Notes under the pieces: model-generated | The model's database searches: none | The model's input: only the letters and a program-made list of their open reading frames with translations | What the model was told of the DNA's origin: nothing | Made by a program: the position numbers and the translations under genes | Source: WHSW01 sp963705955 | GTDB taxonomy: Bacteria; Actinomycetota; Thermoleophilia; Solirubrobacterales; 70-9 | Reading direction: 5' to 3' | NCBI GenBank assembly: GCA_963705955.1 | Contig: CAVPLH010000010.1 | Coordinates: forward strand, 124,001-188,000 | DNA length: 64,000 bases | Shown: piece by piece, positions 28,213 through 37,226 of the stretch | Layout of the letters: every line of letters begins with the position of its first letter | Position numbering within the stretch: the first letter of the stretch is position 1

Positions 28213-28508
28213 CTCGGTTCCTTTCGGATCTGGGGCGGCGGCGAATGTTGGCGATCCGTGGCCGCTCGTGCAATCGGGGATTTCCCCCATCCGACCCTGG
28301 CCGGATGCTCCCTGGCGCCATCGGGGCGAAACCGTCCGACGCCGCGCGGCCCGGCGGTCCCGGTCGCACGGTAGAGGGTCGCGCCCGAGTTCGCCACGGC
28401 AGTTGCACTTTCGGCGGATCGGGAGCCGCGGTGGCGTCCGGCCGGGCGCATACGTTGCCCGTGGTGTCATCGGACGCGGCTCGAACGATCAGCGCTAACC
28501 TCGCCGCC
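28213..28508. promoter_or_regulatory. Divergent intergenic region with two dyads
   Basis: The region lies between the ABC exporter and the transketolase genes. It holds two adjacent inverted repeats: GGGGA-TT-TCCCC at 28276-28287 and CATCCG-N8-CGGATG at 28288-28307. No convincing -35/-10 pair or coding frame is seen. The dyads may be operators for either direction. Confidence 0.4.
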
Positions 28509-29441
28509 GTGACCCATCTGCGGCCGGTCCCCGACCCACAGCCGCCGCAGCGCCGCGGCGAGAGTCAGGCTCCGCAGGCCTCGATCGCCGAGCTCGAGCG
28601 CTGGGCGACGCTGCTGCGCAGCGAGTGCGTGCGCATGCTCGCGGTCGCCAAGTCGGGCCACCTCGACTCGTCGCTCTCGGCCGCCGACATCATCGCGGCG
28701 CTCTACTACCGGGTCCTGCGCCACGACCCGACAGACCCGGGGTGGCGTGAGCGCGACCGGTTCGTGCTCTGCAAGGGCCACGCGGCGCCGATCCAGTACG
28801 CGGCGCTCGCCCACCACGGCTACTTCCCGCTCGAGGATCTGATGGGCGTGCGCCAGATCGGCGCCCAGCTCCAGGGTCACCCGGACATGAACCGCACCGC
28901 GGGCGTCGAGGTCTCCACCGGGTCGCTCGGCCAGGGCCTCTCGATGTGCGTCGGCATCTGCCTCGGGCTTCGCCTCGACTCCCTCGACGAGACCGCGCAG
29001 GTCTTCGGCGTCCTCTCCGACGGCGATTGCCAGGAGGGCCAGACGTGGGAGGCGGCCGCGGCGGCCCCGCACTTCGGGGTTCGCAACCTGACCGCGATCG
29101 TCGACTACAACCACCTGCAGACCGACGGCACCACCGAGGAGGTCATGGACACCGGTGACGTGCGGGCCAAGTTCGAGTCGTTCGGCTGGGACGCGGTCGA
29201 GATCGACGGCCACGAGATGGCCGAGGTGGTCGAGGCCCTGGAGCGCAGTCGCAGCCTCGACCGCCCCGCCGCGATCGTCTGTCAGACGAAGAAGGGCAAG
29301 GGGGTATCGGCGATGGAGGGAAGGTTCGGGTTCCACGGCAAGCCGCCGAGCCCGGAGCTCGCCGCCGAGGCCCTCGAGGAGCTGGGGGCGCGGCTCGATC
29401 AGCAGACCAGGGCGCTCGAGGCGGAGCGAGGGAACGGCTGA
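28509..29441 (+). CDS. Transketolase, N-terminal (ThDP-binding) subunit
   Basis: 310 residues from GTG 28509. HLDSSLSAADIIAALYYRVL and FVLCKGHAAPIQYAALA match the first transketolase motif, with the catalytic His in KGHAAP. VSTGSLGQGLSMCVGICLGLRLD and SDGDCQEGQTWEAAAAAPHFGVRNLTAIVDYNHLQTDG form the ThDP and metal site (GDG...N). Split transketolases are encoded as this half plus a pyrimidine-binding half, which follows with a 1-base gap. The start is uncertain; other GTGs lie upstream in frame with no clear ribosome site. Confidence 0.92.
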   Translation: MTHLRPVPDPQPPQRRGESQAPQASIAELERWATLLRSECVRMLAVAKSGHLDSSLSAADIIAALYYRVLRHDPTDPGWRERDRFVLCKGHAAPIQYAALAHHGYFPLEDLMGVRQIGAQLQGHPDMNRTAGVEVSTGSLGQGLSMCVGICLGLRLDSLDETAQVFGVLSDGDCQEGQTWEAAAAAPHFGVRNLTAIVDYNHLQTDGTTEEVMDTGDVRAKFESFGWDAVEIDGHEMAEVVEALERSRSLDRPAAIVCQTKKGKGVSAMEGRFGFHGKPPSPELAAEALEELGARLDQQTRALEAERGNG

Positions 29442-29442
29442 G

Positions 29443-30444
29443 GTGCCGGCCGAGCCGAAGACCGAGCCGACCGCGACGCGGAACGCCTACGGCGAGGCGC
29501 TCGTCGACCTCGGCGAGGCGCACGAGGAGGTCGTCGCGCTCGACGCCGACCTCGCCGTCTCGACGCAGTCGATCAAGTTCGGAAGGCGGTTTCCGGAGCG
29601 GTTCTTCAACTGCGGCGCCGCCGAGGCGAACATGATGTCGATGGCCTGCGGCTTGGCGGCCACCGGCAAGGTCCCCTACGCGTCCACCTTCGCGATCTTC
29701 GCCGCCGGCCGCGCCTACGACCAGGTCCGGCTCGGAATCGCGCACAACGCGCTCAAGGTCCGGATCGGCGCTTCGCACGGAGGCGTCTCGCTCGGCGAGG
29801 ACGGCGCCTCGCATCAGATGATCGAGGACATCGCGCTGATGCGGGCGATGCCGAGGATGCAGGTCGTCGTGCCGGCCGACTACAACCAGGCCTACCGCGC
29901 GGTGATCGAGAGCTACGAGGCCAACGACGAGCCGATGTACCTGCGCCTCGGGCGCCCCGCGACTCCGGTCGTCTACGACGAGATCCCCGAGACCCTCGCG
30001 ACCGGCGTCGACATCGTCCGCGAGGGCAAGGACATCTCGCTGATCGCCACCGGCCACATGGTCTGGCGGGCGATCGAGGCCGCCGAGAGCCTCGAGGCCG
30101 AGGACGGGGTCGAGGCCGAGGTCGTCAACGTGTCGATCATCAAGCCGCTCGACTCGGGGGCCGTCCTCGAGTCGCTGTCGAAGACCGGCGTCGCCGTGAC
30201 CGCGGAGGAGCACCGGGTCGCCGGCGGGCTCGCGGACGCGGTCCGAACGGTCGCCGCCGAGCAGCACCCGGTGCCGATCTTCGCCGTCGGGATGGGCGAC
30301 GAGTTCGGGCTCTCGGGCACCGGCGAGGCGTGCATGGAGCACTTCGGGCTCACCGCGAGAGGGATCGCCGACCGCGCCCGCGAGGCGCTGCTGTTGAAGC
30401 CGATCGTCTCCCGCCCGCCCCTCTTCGGCCCCGAGTGGACCTGA
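29443..30444 (+). CDS. Transketolase, C-terminal (pyrimidine-binding) subunit
   Basis: 333 residues. RNAYGEALVDLGEAHEEVVALDADLAVST and ERFFNCGAAEANMMSMACGLAATGKVPYASTFAIFAAGRAYDQVR are the transketolase pyrimidine-domain motifs; GASHGGVSLGEDGASHQMIEDIALMRAMP completes the site. The C-terminal transferase domain runs from GVDIVREGKDISLIATGHMVWRAIEAAESL. With the N-terminal half it makes an alpha2beta2 transketolase of the non-oxidative pentose phosphate pathway, or a related enzyme of the same family such as a 1-deoxyxylulose-type carboligase. It is convergent with cydB. Confidence 0.92.
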   Translation: MPAEPKTEPTATRNAYGEALVDLGEAHEEVVALDADLAVSTQSIKFGRRFPERFFNCGAAEANMMSMACGLAATGKVPYASTFAIFAAGRAYDQVRLGIAHNALKVRIGASHGGVSLGEDGASHQMIEDIALMRAMPRMQVVVPADYNQAYRAVIESYEANDEPMYLRLGRPATPVVYDEIPETLATGVDIVREGKDISLIATGHMVWRAIEAAESLEAEDGVEAEVVNVSIIKPLDSGAVLESLSKTGVAVTAEEHRVAGGLADAVRTVAAEQHPVPIFAVGMGDEFGLSGTGEACMEHFGLTARGIADRAREALLLKPIVSRPPLFGPEWT

Positions 30445-31486
30445 GCCGGCGCCTCAGGTCGGCGTGCCGCCGCGTCTCGCCCTCCTCGCCCTCCAGCAGG
30501 CGGCGCTGGGTGAGCGTGTAGAGCAGGCCGAGCGCCGGCAGCACGAGCACCGCGGCGACGACGAAGACGATGATCACCATGGTCAGCGTCGGCCCGGTGC
30601 CGGCGCCGTCGGAGATCGTCAGCGCGGTCGGCAGCAGGTAGGGGAACTGGGCGACGCCCCATCCCCAGATCACCGCGACCACGGCGCCGACCGCCAGCGG
30701 GCGGGCGCCGCGGCGAGTGCCACGGCGAATCAGCACCAAGGCCCCGATCCCGCACAGCGCCGAGGCGATCACCAGCGGCAGAGCGTCGGAGGTGAGGCCG
30801 TCGTAGACGTAGCGGGCGTCGTCGCGGAGGACGAAGATCCCGGCGACCGCGATCGCGCCGGTGACCAGCGCCGCCACCAGGGCGCGGGTCGAGAAGTAGC
30901 GCTCGAGGTCCTCGTCGCCGGCGTGGCGGGCGTCGGTGATCAGGAAGACGGCCGCCAGGTAGGCGCCGGTGGCCACGAAGAGGACGCCGATCAGGATCGA
31001 GACCGGGTTCAGCCAGCTCGACCACGGGTCTCCCGCGGCGTTGCCGACCGGTACCCGGCCCGAGGCGATCGCGCCGACCACGGTACCCATGAAGAACGGG
31101 GTGATCACCGACGAGGCCGCGAACAGATGCTCGGCGAAGCTGCGCTCCCGCGGCCGCTTGACGACCTCGTGGAAGGCGAAGCCGGATCCGCGCAGGACGA
31201 TCCCGAGGGCCGCCAGGCAGAGCGGAATGAACAGCGTCGACATCACCGCCTCGAAGGCGACCGAGAACGCGGTCCACAGGACGACGAGGATGAAGATCAG
31301 CCAGACGTGGTTGGCCTCCCACACCGGCCCGATCGCCGAGTCGATCAGCCTCCGCGCCCGCTCGCCGCGCTCGCCGCCGCCGCCGACCAGCGACCAGAAC
31401 CCGGCGCCGAAGTCGGCGCCGCCGAAGACGGCGTAGAGCGTCGCGCCGACCCAGAGGATCGCGGCGCAGATGTCGGCCTTGCTCAC
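30350..31486 (-). CDS. cydB: Cytochrome bd oxidase subunit II
   Basis: Nine-helix membrane partner of CydA. The GTG at 31486 overlaps the cydA stop as GTGA. ILWVGATLYAVFGGADFGAGFWSL, PVWEANHVWLIFILVVLWTAF and GTVVGAIASGRVPVG are diagnostic. As read, the frame runs to 30350 and overlaps the convergent transketolase gene by 95 bases. If one base at about 30467-30474 is extra, the protein would end ...GTPT at 30454, ten bases clear of the transketolase stop, with 343 residues. I favour that shorter end. Confidence 0.92.
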   Translation of the reverse strand: MSKADICAAILWVGATLYAVFGGADFGAGFWSLVGGGGERGERARRLIDSAIGPVWEANHVWLIFILVVLWTAFSVAFEAVMSTLFIPLCLAALGIVLRGSGFAFHEVVKRPRERSFAEHLFAASSVITPFFMGTVVGAIASGRVPVGNAAGDPWSSWLNPVSILIGVLFVATGAYLAAVFLITDARHAGDEDLERYFSTRALVAALVTGAIAVAGIFVLRDDARYVYDGLTSDALPLVIASALCGIGALVLIRRGTRRGARPLAVGAVVAVIWGWGVAQFPYLLPTALTISDGAGTGPTLTMVIIVFVVAAVLVLPALGLLYTLTQRRLLEGEEGETRRHADLRRRLRSTRGRRGAGGRRSASTAAPRGRGRRSLSR

Positions 31487-32889
31487 GCTTCCGCCCCCTC
31501 GGCCGACGGCGGCGGCGGCGGCCTCGGCCCGGGGTCGTACGGGGTGTCGACCGAATCGGGTCCCTCCTCGCGCCAGCGCCGCGCCATCCGGCGCAGGATC
31601 AGCACCGTCGCGGTGCCGAGCAGCGGCGTAGAGGACGAGCACGATCGAGAACGTCAGCCAGACGCCGCTGGCGCCGGTGACCGCCTCCTCGGTCCGCATC
31701 ACGCCCTGGACGATCCAGGGCTGGCGCCCGACCTCGGTGACGATCCAGCCGCACTCCATCGCGACGATCGCGGCGACCCCGGAGACCGCGACGGCGCGCA
31801 GGAACCACGGCGTCTTCGGGATGTCGCGTCTTCGCCACCAGACGAAGCCGAACCAGGCGCCGAGCGCGATCAGCGCGCGTGCCGATCCCGACCATCGCGT
31901 CGAACGACCAGTGCAGCATGGTGTTGGCGGGCGGGCGCTCGTTCGCCGGGCACCGAGTCGAGGCCGGTCACCTCCGTGTCGGTACTGAAGTCGACCAGGA
32001 ACGAGTCGAGCCCGGGGATCCCGATCCCCCCTTGACCCCGTCGTCGGTGCAGATCCCGCCGATGTACTCGGTTACGTCGCGGTGAGTGTGGTCGACGCAT
32101 TCCATCGCCGCGAACTTGATCGGCTGGTCCTCGGCGATCGCCCGCGCGGCGGTGTCGCCGACCATGAACTGAATCGGGGCCAGGATGCAGCCGACGGTGA
32201 GCGGGATCAGCAGGCCGAGCCGGTGGTGGCGGTCGCGGCGCCCGCGAAGCATCCCGACGGCGTACACCGAGGCGACCAGGAAGGCGGTGACCAGGTAGGC
32301 GGCGAGGATCATGTGGATCACCTCGTAGCCGGTCGCCGGGGTGAACATCACCTTCAGCGGGTCGATGTCGGTGACGTTGCCGGCGGCGTCGAGCGTGTAG
32401 CCCTGCGGCTGGTTCATCCAGGCGTTGACGCTGACCACCGAGTAGGCGCCGCCGATCCCGCAGATCGCGATCGGCACCCCGGTCCAGAAGTGCGCCCAGC
32501 CGCGAGAGCCGGTTCCAGCCGAAGATGTAGATCGCGATGAAGATCGCCTCGAGGAAGAAGAAGATCCCCTCGATCGCGAACAGGATCCCGAACACGTCGC
32601 CGAAGCGGCCGGTGAACGCCGGCCACAGGAGGCCGAACTCGAACGAGAGCACGGTGCCGGTGACCGCGCCGACCGCGAAGGTGACCGCGGCGACCTTCGA
32701 CCAGCGCCGGGCGAGCCCGAGCGCGACCGGGTCGTCGCGCTTCAGCCCGATGTAGTTGGCGATCAGCATCATCGCCGGGAAGGCGACGCCGAGGCAGGCG
32801 AGGATGATGTGGAAGCCGAGCGTGAACGCCATCTGGCTGCGCGCCGGCAGCAGCTCGGACGATGCCGCGAACGTCGTCAGCGCGGTCAT
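31483..32889 (-). CDS. cydA: Cytochrome bd oxidase subunit I, five frame disruptions
   Basis: Quinol-oxidising heme subunit of the high-affinity terminal oxidase. The full family sequence can be followed across three frames: MAFTLGFHIILACLGVAFP with the heme-ligand His, then FAIEGIFFFLEAIFIAIYIFGW, GGAYSVVSVNAWMNQPQGY, FLVASVYAVGML, HWSFDAMVGIG and GWIVTEVGRQPWIVQGVMRT. The Q-loop is of the short type. Breaks are at about 32500-32506, 32025-32031 (missing G in a run of six), 31944-31953, 31872-31881 and 31621-31629; four are +1 and one -1. Correction gives 467 residues. No substitutional decay is seen, so sequencing error is likelier than a pseudogene. A copy of the shared 19-bp palindrome lies 122 bp upstream. 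Confidence 0.9.
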
Positions 32890-33010
32890 CGAGTCACCAT
32901 CAGGGCAGTCTTCAGGAGGCGAGCAGCCTGTGCTGTGCGGCCGCTGCGATCTTCCGGGCAGAGGGCGTAGCCATGCCTCGTAAGCCTATGCCGAACCGGC
33001 GGGGCGGGGC

Positions 33011-33029
33011 ATCATCCCGACCGGGTGAT
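33011..33029. promoter_or_regulatory. Shared 7-5-7 palindrome, copy 1 (upstream of cydA)
   Basis: ATCATCC-CGACC-GGGTGAT on the plus strand. It lies between the MFS stop and cydA, 122 bp before the cydA start. One of six copies with identical spacing. Confidence 0.65.
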
Positions 33030-33069
33030 TGAGAGTCGGCGTCGGGCGCGATCAGCAAGCGGCCGGGGG

Positions 33070-34519
33070 TCAGCCGGCTGCTGCGGCCTGAGCGGGCTCG
33101 GCGTCTCGCCGGGCCGCGTCCTCGGCGTCGTATTCGGCGTGCAGGCGGGCCTCGTCCTCCTTGCTCGGGAAGTACAGGCGGACGATCAGGGCGCCGAGCA
33201 GGATCGCGACGATCCCGGCCAGGTAGGCCCACTGGTCGCCGTCGAGGAACGAGCTGCGCGCCGCGGCGATGATCTGCTTCGAGTACTGCGGGTACTGACC
33301 GGGCGACCTCGGCGGCGCTCGAGAACGATTTCTCGAGCTCGGACTGGACGTTGTTGGTGACCTTGTCCTGGTTCGGGGCCGAGGCGATCGCAGCCGAGAT
33401 GGCGGTCGCATAGCCCGCGGTCAGTACCGCGCCGAGGATCGACTGCATGATCGCGCCGCCCAGATCGCGCTGCAGGTCGCTCGTCCCCGACGCCATCCCG
33501 ACACGTGCGACCGGGACCGAGCCGGTCAGCGAGTGCGAGGCCGGGGTGCCCGCAAAGCCCACCCCCATGCCGACCAGCAGGTAGGCGAGGCCGACCTCCC
33601 AGTAGGGCGTGCTCTCGTCCCACAGCAGCAGCATGGCCAGGAAGCCGAGCAGGCAGAAGAAGTAGCCGACCAGAAGCGTGAACCGCGACCCGCGCGCCTC
33701 GATCAGCTTCGCCGAGCGCGGGGCGATCAGGACCATGCCGAGCGCGGCGGGGAGGATCGCCGCCCCGGCGTCGAGGGTCGAGTACTCGAGCACGTTCTGC
33801 AGGTACTGCTGGCCGATGAACATCGCCCCCATCAGGGTCCCGAAGACGATGATCCCGGCGATCGCGGCGACCCAGAAGGTGCGGCGGCTCGCGACCCCGA
33901 GGTCGTAGAGGGGAGCCGCCGCGCGACGCTGGCGGATCACGAACGCCCCCGCCGCGGCGAGCGCGATCAGCCCGAGGCCGAGCGCGACCGTGCCCTCGCT
34001 GGGGACCGCCGCGAAGTTGATCGCCAGCACCAGCACCGCGATCATCATCACGGAGAGGATCCCGCCGAGGTTGTCGACCGGGTCGGTCGTCTCGTTGACG
34101 TGGGCCGGCACGTGGCGGAACGCCATCCAAAGGGCGACCACGGCCAGCGGCAGTGTGATCACGAACACCGATCCCCAGTCGAACTGGGTCAGCATCGCGC
34201 CGGCGAGCAGCGGCCCGAGCGACGAGATCGCCGCTCCGAGCCCGGACCACAGCGCGATCGACCGGGTGCGCGCCTGCCCCGACCACAGGGCGGTGATCAA
34301 GGCGAGCGTGGTCGGGAAGGCGAGTCCGGCCGCGAGCCCGCCGAGGATCCGGGCACAGAACAGGACCTCGACCGACGGCGCGAACGCGGCGAGCAGCGAG
34401 GCGGGGATCGCCAGGCCGGTTCCGATCAGCAGCAGCAGCTTGCGCCCGTAGCGATCGCCCACCGCGCCCAGGTAGAGAACCGATGCGGCGAGCCCGAGCG
34501 AGTAGCCGACCGCGACCAT
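33070..34519 (-). CDS. MFS transporter, DHA2 (EmrB/QacA-like) family, frameshifted
   Basis: Proton-driven drug or metabolite exporter with about 14 helices. YLGAVGDRYGRKLLLLIGTGLAIPASL carries the MFS motif A; RILGGLAAGLAFPTTLALI and RSIALWSGLGAAISSLGPLLAG follow. An extra C at about 33299-33306 breaks the frame after SSAAEVA; beyond it GQYPQYSKQIIAAARSSFLDGDQWAYLAGIVAILLGALIVRLYF gives the last helix and an Ala/Glu-rich tail. ATG 34519 lies inside helix 1-2. Coding similarity (LAALILVAAVANLNLAVANVALPDIGKAFDAGQAALN) runs up to about 34680 without a usable start, so the true start is probably hidden by another indel. Confidence 0.85.
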
Positions 34520-34705
34520 GTTGAGCGCCGCCTGGCCGGCGTCGAACGCCTTGCCGATGTCCGGCAGGGCGACGTTGGCGACCGCGAGGTTGAGGTTGGC
34601 GACCGCGGCGACCAGGATCAGGGCGGCGAGGACGAGCTTCGGCCGGTCCGGCCCGGTGGAGGTCTCCGCCGTGCCCCGACCCTAAAGGGCGCCATCGGCG
34701 CTGGC

Positions 34706-34724
34706 ATCATGCCGTCCGGGTGAT
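34706..34724. promoter_or_regulatory. Shared 7-5-7 palindrome, copy 2 (between MFS and K+ channel)
   Basis: ATCATGC-CGTCC-GGGTGAT in the divergent region between the MFS transporter and the potassium channel, so it could act on either gene. Confidence 0.65.
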
Positions 34725-34779
34725 CGTCGTTCCGCGACGTCGGGCAGGGCAGCGTCGACCGGCGGCGAACCCCGTCTGG

Positions 34780-35255
34780 ATGACCGATCGGTACGAGTCG
34801 AGCCGCCTCTACCGCTGGACCAGGGGCCGGGTCGAGCGAAAGGGGACTGTTGCCACGGATCGCCGCGGGGCTGATCGCCGTCCTCTGGGTCGCCGCGATC
34901 GTCGTCTTCGGGATCGTCGAGCATCTCGTCGACCCGGAGACGTTCGACAACGTCTGGCTCGGGATGTGGTGGGCGACCCAGACCGTGACCACGGTCGGCT
35001 ACGGCGACGCTGGTCCCGGATCAGACCGCAGGGCAGCTGATCGCAGCGGTGCTGATGATCGGCGGCCTCTCCTTCTTCGCGGTGGTCACGGGGGCGATCA
35101 CGAGCCTGTTCGTGACCCGCGCCGAGGCGGACCGGCGTGCCGAGGGCGACGATCCGGTGGTCAGGCGCCTCGACGAGATCGGCCGCCAACTCGAGACGCT
35201 GCGCGCCGATCTCGAGCGGCTCTCCGGAGCCGACGAGTCTCCCGGCTCGGCCTGA
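34780..35255 (+). CDS. Two-helix potassium channel, two frame disruptions
   Basis: About 157 residues after correction. A basic N-terminus (MTDRYESSRLYRWTRGRVERKG) leads to helix 1 (IAAGLIAVLWVAAIVVFGIVEHLV). The pore helix and selectivity filter are MWWATQTVTTVGYGD, with the canonical TVGYG. Helix 2 is LIAAVLMIGGLSFFAVVTGAITSLFV. A C-terminal coiled coil follows (VVRRLDEIGRQLETLRADLERL) that probably tetramerises the channel; there is no RCK domain. Extra bases at about 34842-34847 and 35009-35013 break the frame; removing both restores it. It is divergent from the MFS gene over palindrome copy 2. Confidence 0.85.
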
Positions 35256-35257
35256 GC

Positions 35258-36192
35258 TCAGCTGACGGTGATCGTGAAGCCGGCCCGGTAGCGTTCGCCC
35301 GGCTGCACGATCGGCAGGTCCGGGCCGCCGTCGACGAGCGCGTTGGTCGGCGCGGTCATCGGCTCGAAGGCGATCACGTCGTCATCTCCGGGCGCGTACA
35401 CCTGGGCGAACGGGTAGCCAGCGTCGAGCAGCAGCTCGATTCGCCGCCCGCCGCCCTCGAGCACGAACGGCTCCCGATCGGGGGCGACGAACGCATCGTC
35501 GAAGGTCCGCGACCCGAGCACCGCGGGCTCGATCCGCGTCGGTCGCCGCGACCCGGTCGGCAGCAGCCGCCGATCGAGCTCGAGCTGCTCGCGCACCGGG
35601 ATCTCGACCCACCACTCGGCGCGGTCGATCCCGGGGAGGACGAGGTAGGGGTGATATCCGAACGAGACCGGAACCGCGACCGGCCCCGAGGCGTGAATCT
35701 CGGTGACGATGGTCAGCGCCCCGTCGCGCACGCTCGCGGTGCAGAGGAGCTCGTGCGGGAACGGGAACGCATCGATCAGCCCCTCCTGCGCGGCGAAGTC
35801 GAAGCTCGCCTCGAGACGGTTGCCGCCGACGACGGTGACGCTTCGACCCGCCATTCCGCCGCCGCCAGCAGTCCGTGGATCGACAGGCCGTTCGAATCGC
35901 GCCTCGACGGCGGCGAGGCCGCCCCTACGTCGACCTCCTGCCCGCAGACCTCGAACCGGTCGCGCCCGAGCCGGTTGGCCCACGGATAGAGGAGCGGGAT
36001 CCCCATCGTCCTGTGGTCCTCGATGTAGGCGCGCAGGCCCCGTCGCTGGCCGAGCAGCTCCGCGCCGCGGTGGCGCAGCGAGCAGCCGATCATCCCGGCG
36101 CCGGGTACGAAGGTGACCTCGATCCCCTCGGGGTCGCCGGAGGACAGCGTCAAGGCGCGAACGCCGTCGATCGTCCGTTCGCCCGCGTCCAC
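35258..36192 (-). CDS. Aldose 1-epimerase family protein, frameshifted
   Basis: Interconverts alpha and beta anomers of hexoses; 311 residues if one missing base at about 35840-35848 is supplied. The N-terminal half has FVPGAGMIGCSLRHRGAELL, GIPLLYPWANRLGRDRF with the substrate-binding Asn-Arg, and the general acid His in SNGLSIHGLL. The second half has VSFGYHPYLVLPGIDRAEWW (second His) and IAFEPMTAPTNALVDGG, where Glu is the predicted base. The GTG start lies 111 bp from a copy of the 19-bp palindrome. Its neighbours are sugar-metabolism genes. Confidence 0.85.
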
Positions 36193-36302
36193 TCAGAGGA
36201 TCGCGATCGGTTTCAGGGCTCTGAGCTCATCGGCGCTCAGCTCTGCGGCGGCACTCTCCCGCATGACTGCGACGGACTCAACCTCTCCCGCCCCGCATTG
36301 TC

Positions 36303-36321
36303 ATCACCCGGATCGGATGAT
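36303..36321. promoter_or_regulatory. Shared 7-5-7 palindrome, copy 3 (upstream of aldose epimerase)
   Basis: ATCACCC-GGATC-GGATGAT, 22 bp beyond the end of the PfkB kinase gene and 111 bp before the aldose epimerase start. Confidence 0.65.
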
Positions 36322-36342
36322 CGAGAGCGGCGCCGGGATCAC

Positions 36343-37197
36343 TCACGGCGCACGGAGCTGGCCTTCGTATGGGCCCTTCCCGGTCATGCAGGCGGCGCCG
36401 CACCGCGCCCCGAGTCCGACAGCGTCGGCCGCCCCCCAGCCCTGGGCGAGCCCGTAGGTGACGCCGGCGGCGAACGAATCCCCGGCGCCGTATGCGTCCA
36501 CCGCCGGGCCTGGGAGGGGCGCTGCCGGCCATCTCGTGACCGTGCCGTCGGCAGCGGTCAGCGATCCACCCGCGGCGCCCTCCGTGCGGGCGACGTAGAG
36601 CGGCGCCGGGGCCAGGTCACCGACCGAGTAGCGCTCGCCGCGGTCGGTCTCGCTGGCGACCAGGATGTCGATCTGCACATCCGCGTTCGCGAGTGCGCCG
36701 CTCGCCCTCACCGTTGCCACCAGGCTTCGGGCCGCCCGTGCGGCGCGCGCGGCGCCGCCGTCTCCGGCGGTCAGATAGACGGCGTCCGCTTGCTCGAGCG
36801 CGTCCCACGGCAAGCGGTCGTCTCGGTGGGGGCCGATGCGGTCGCCGAGCACCGTGATCGTGCGCTCGGCCTCTGAATCCGTGTGGACGAAGGCGCGCCG
36901 TTGCGAACGCGGCCGCCAGGCGGCCTCGACCCGGACCCCGAGCGCTTCGAGGCGCCGCTTCGCCCGATGTCCGATCTCGTCGTCGCCGAGCGCGGTCAGC
37001 AGCAGACAGTCTCCGGCGAGTCGCGCCAGCTGCACGGCCGCGACCGCGCCACCTCCGCCGACCTCCTCCCACGACTCGAGCGCGTGGACGATCTCCCCCT
37101 GGGCGGGCAGCTGCGCGACTCGGGCGAACTCGGCCCATTCGACGTGGCCGACGACGGCCACGGTCGGCGCGGGATTCGGACTCGGGGCGGCGGGCAA
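36343..37197 (-). CDS. PfkB family sugar kinase
   Basis: Ribokinase-type phosphorylation of a sugar or nucleoside; 284 residues. WEEVGGGGAVAAVQLARLAGDCLLLTALGDDEIG is the N-terminal PfkB signature. VDAYGAGDSFAAGVTYGLAQGWGAADAVGLGARCGA is the C-terminal signature with catalytic Asp in GAGD; the usual DTxGAGD reads DAYGAGD. Substrate cannot be read from sequence. It follows NDH-2 by 29 bp as the last gene of the zwf-led run. Confidence 0.88.
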   Translation of the reverse strand: MPAAPSPNPAPTVAVVGHVEWAEFARVAQLPAQGEIVHALESWEEVGGGGAVAAVQLARLAGDCLLLTALGDDEIGHRAKRRLEALGVRVEAAWRPRSQRRAFVHTDSEAERTITVLGDRIGPHRDDRLPWDALEQADAVYLTAGDGGAARAARAARSLVATVRASGALANADVQIDILVASETDRGERYSVGDLAPAPLYVARTEGAAGGSLTAADGTVTRWPAAPLPGPAVDAYGAGDSFAAGVTYGLAQGWGAADAVGLGARCGAACMTGKGPYEGQLRAP

Positions 37198-37226
37198 ACG
37201 GGCGTGACGGGCGCGCCGTCGCGGGC

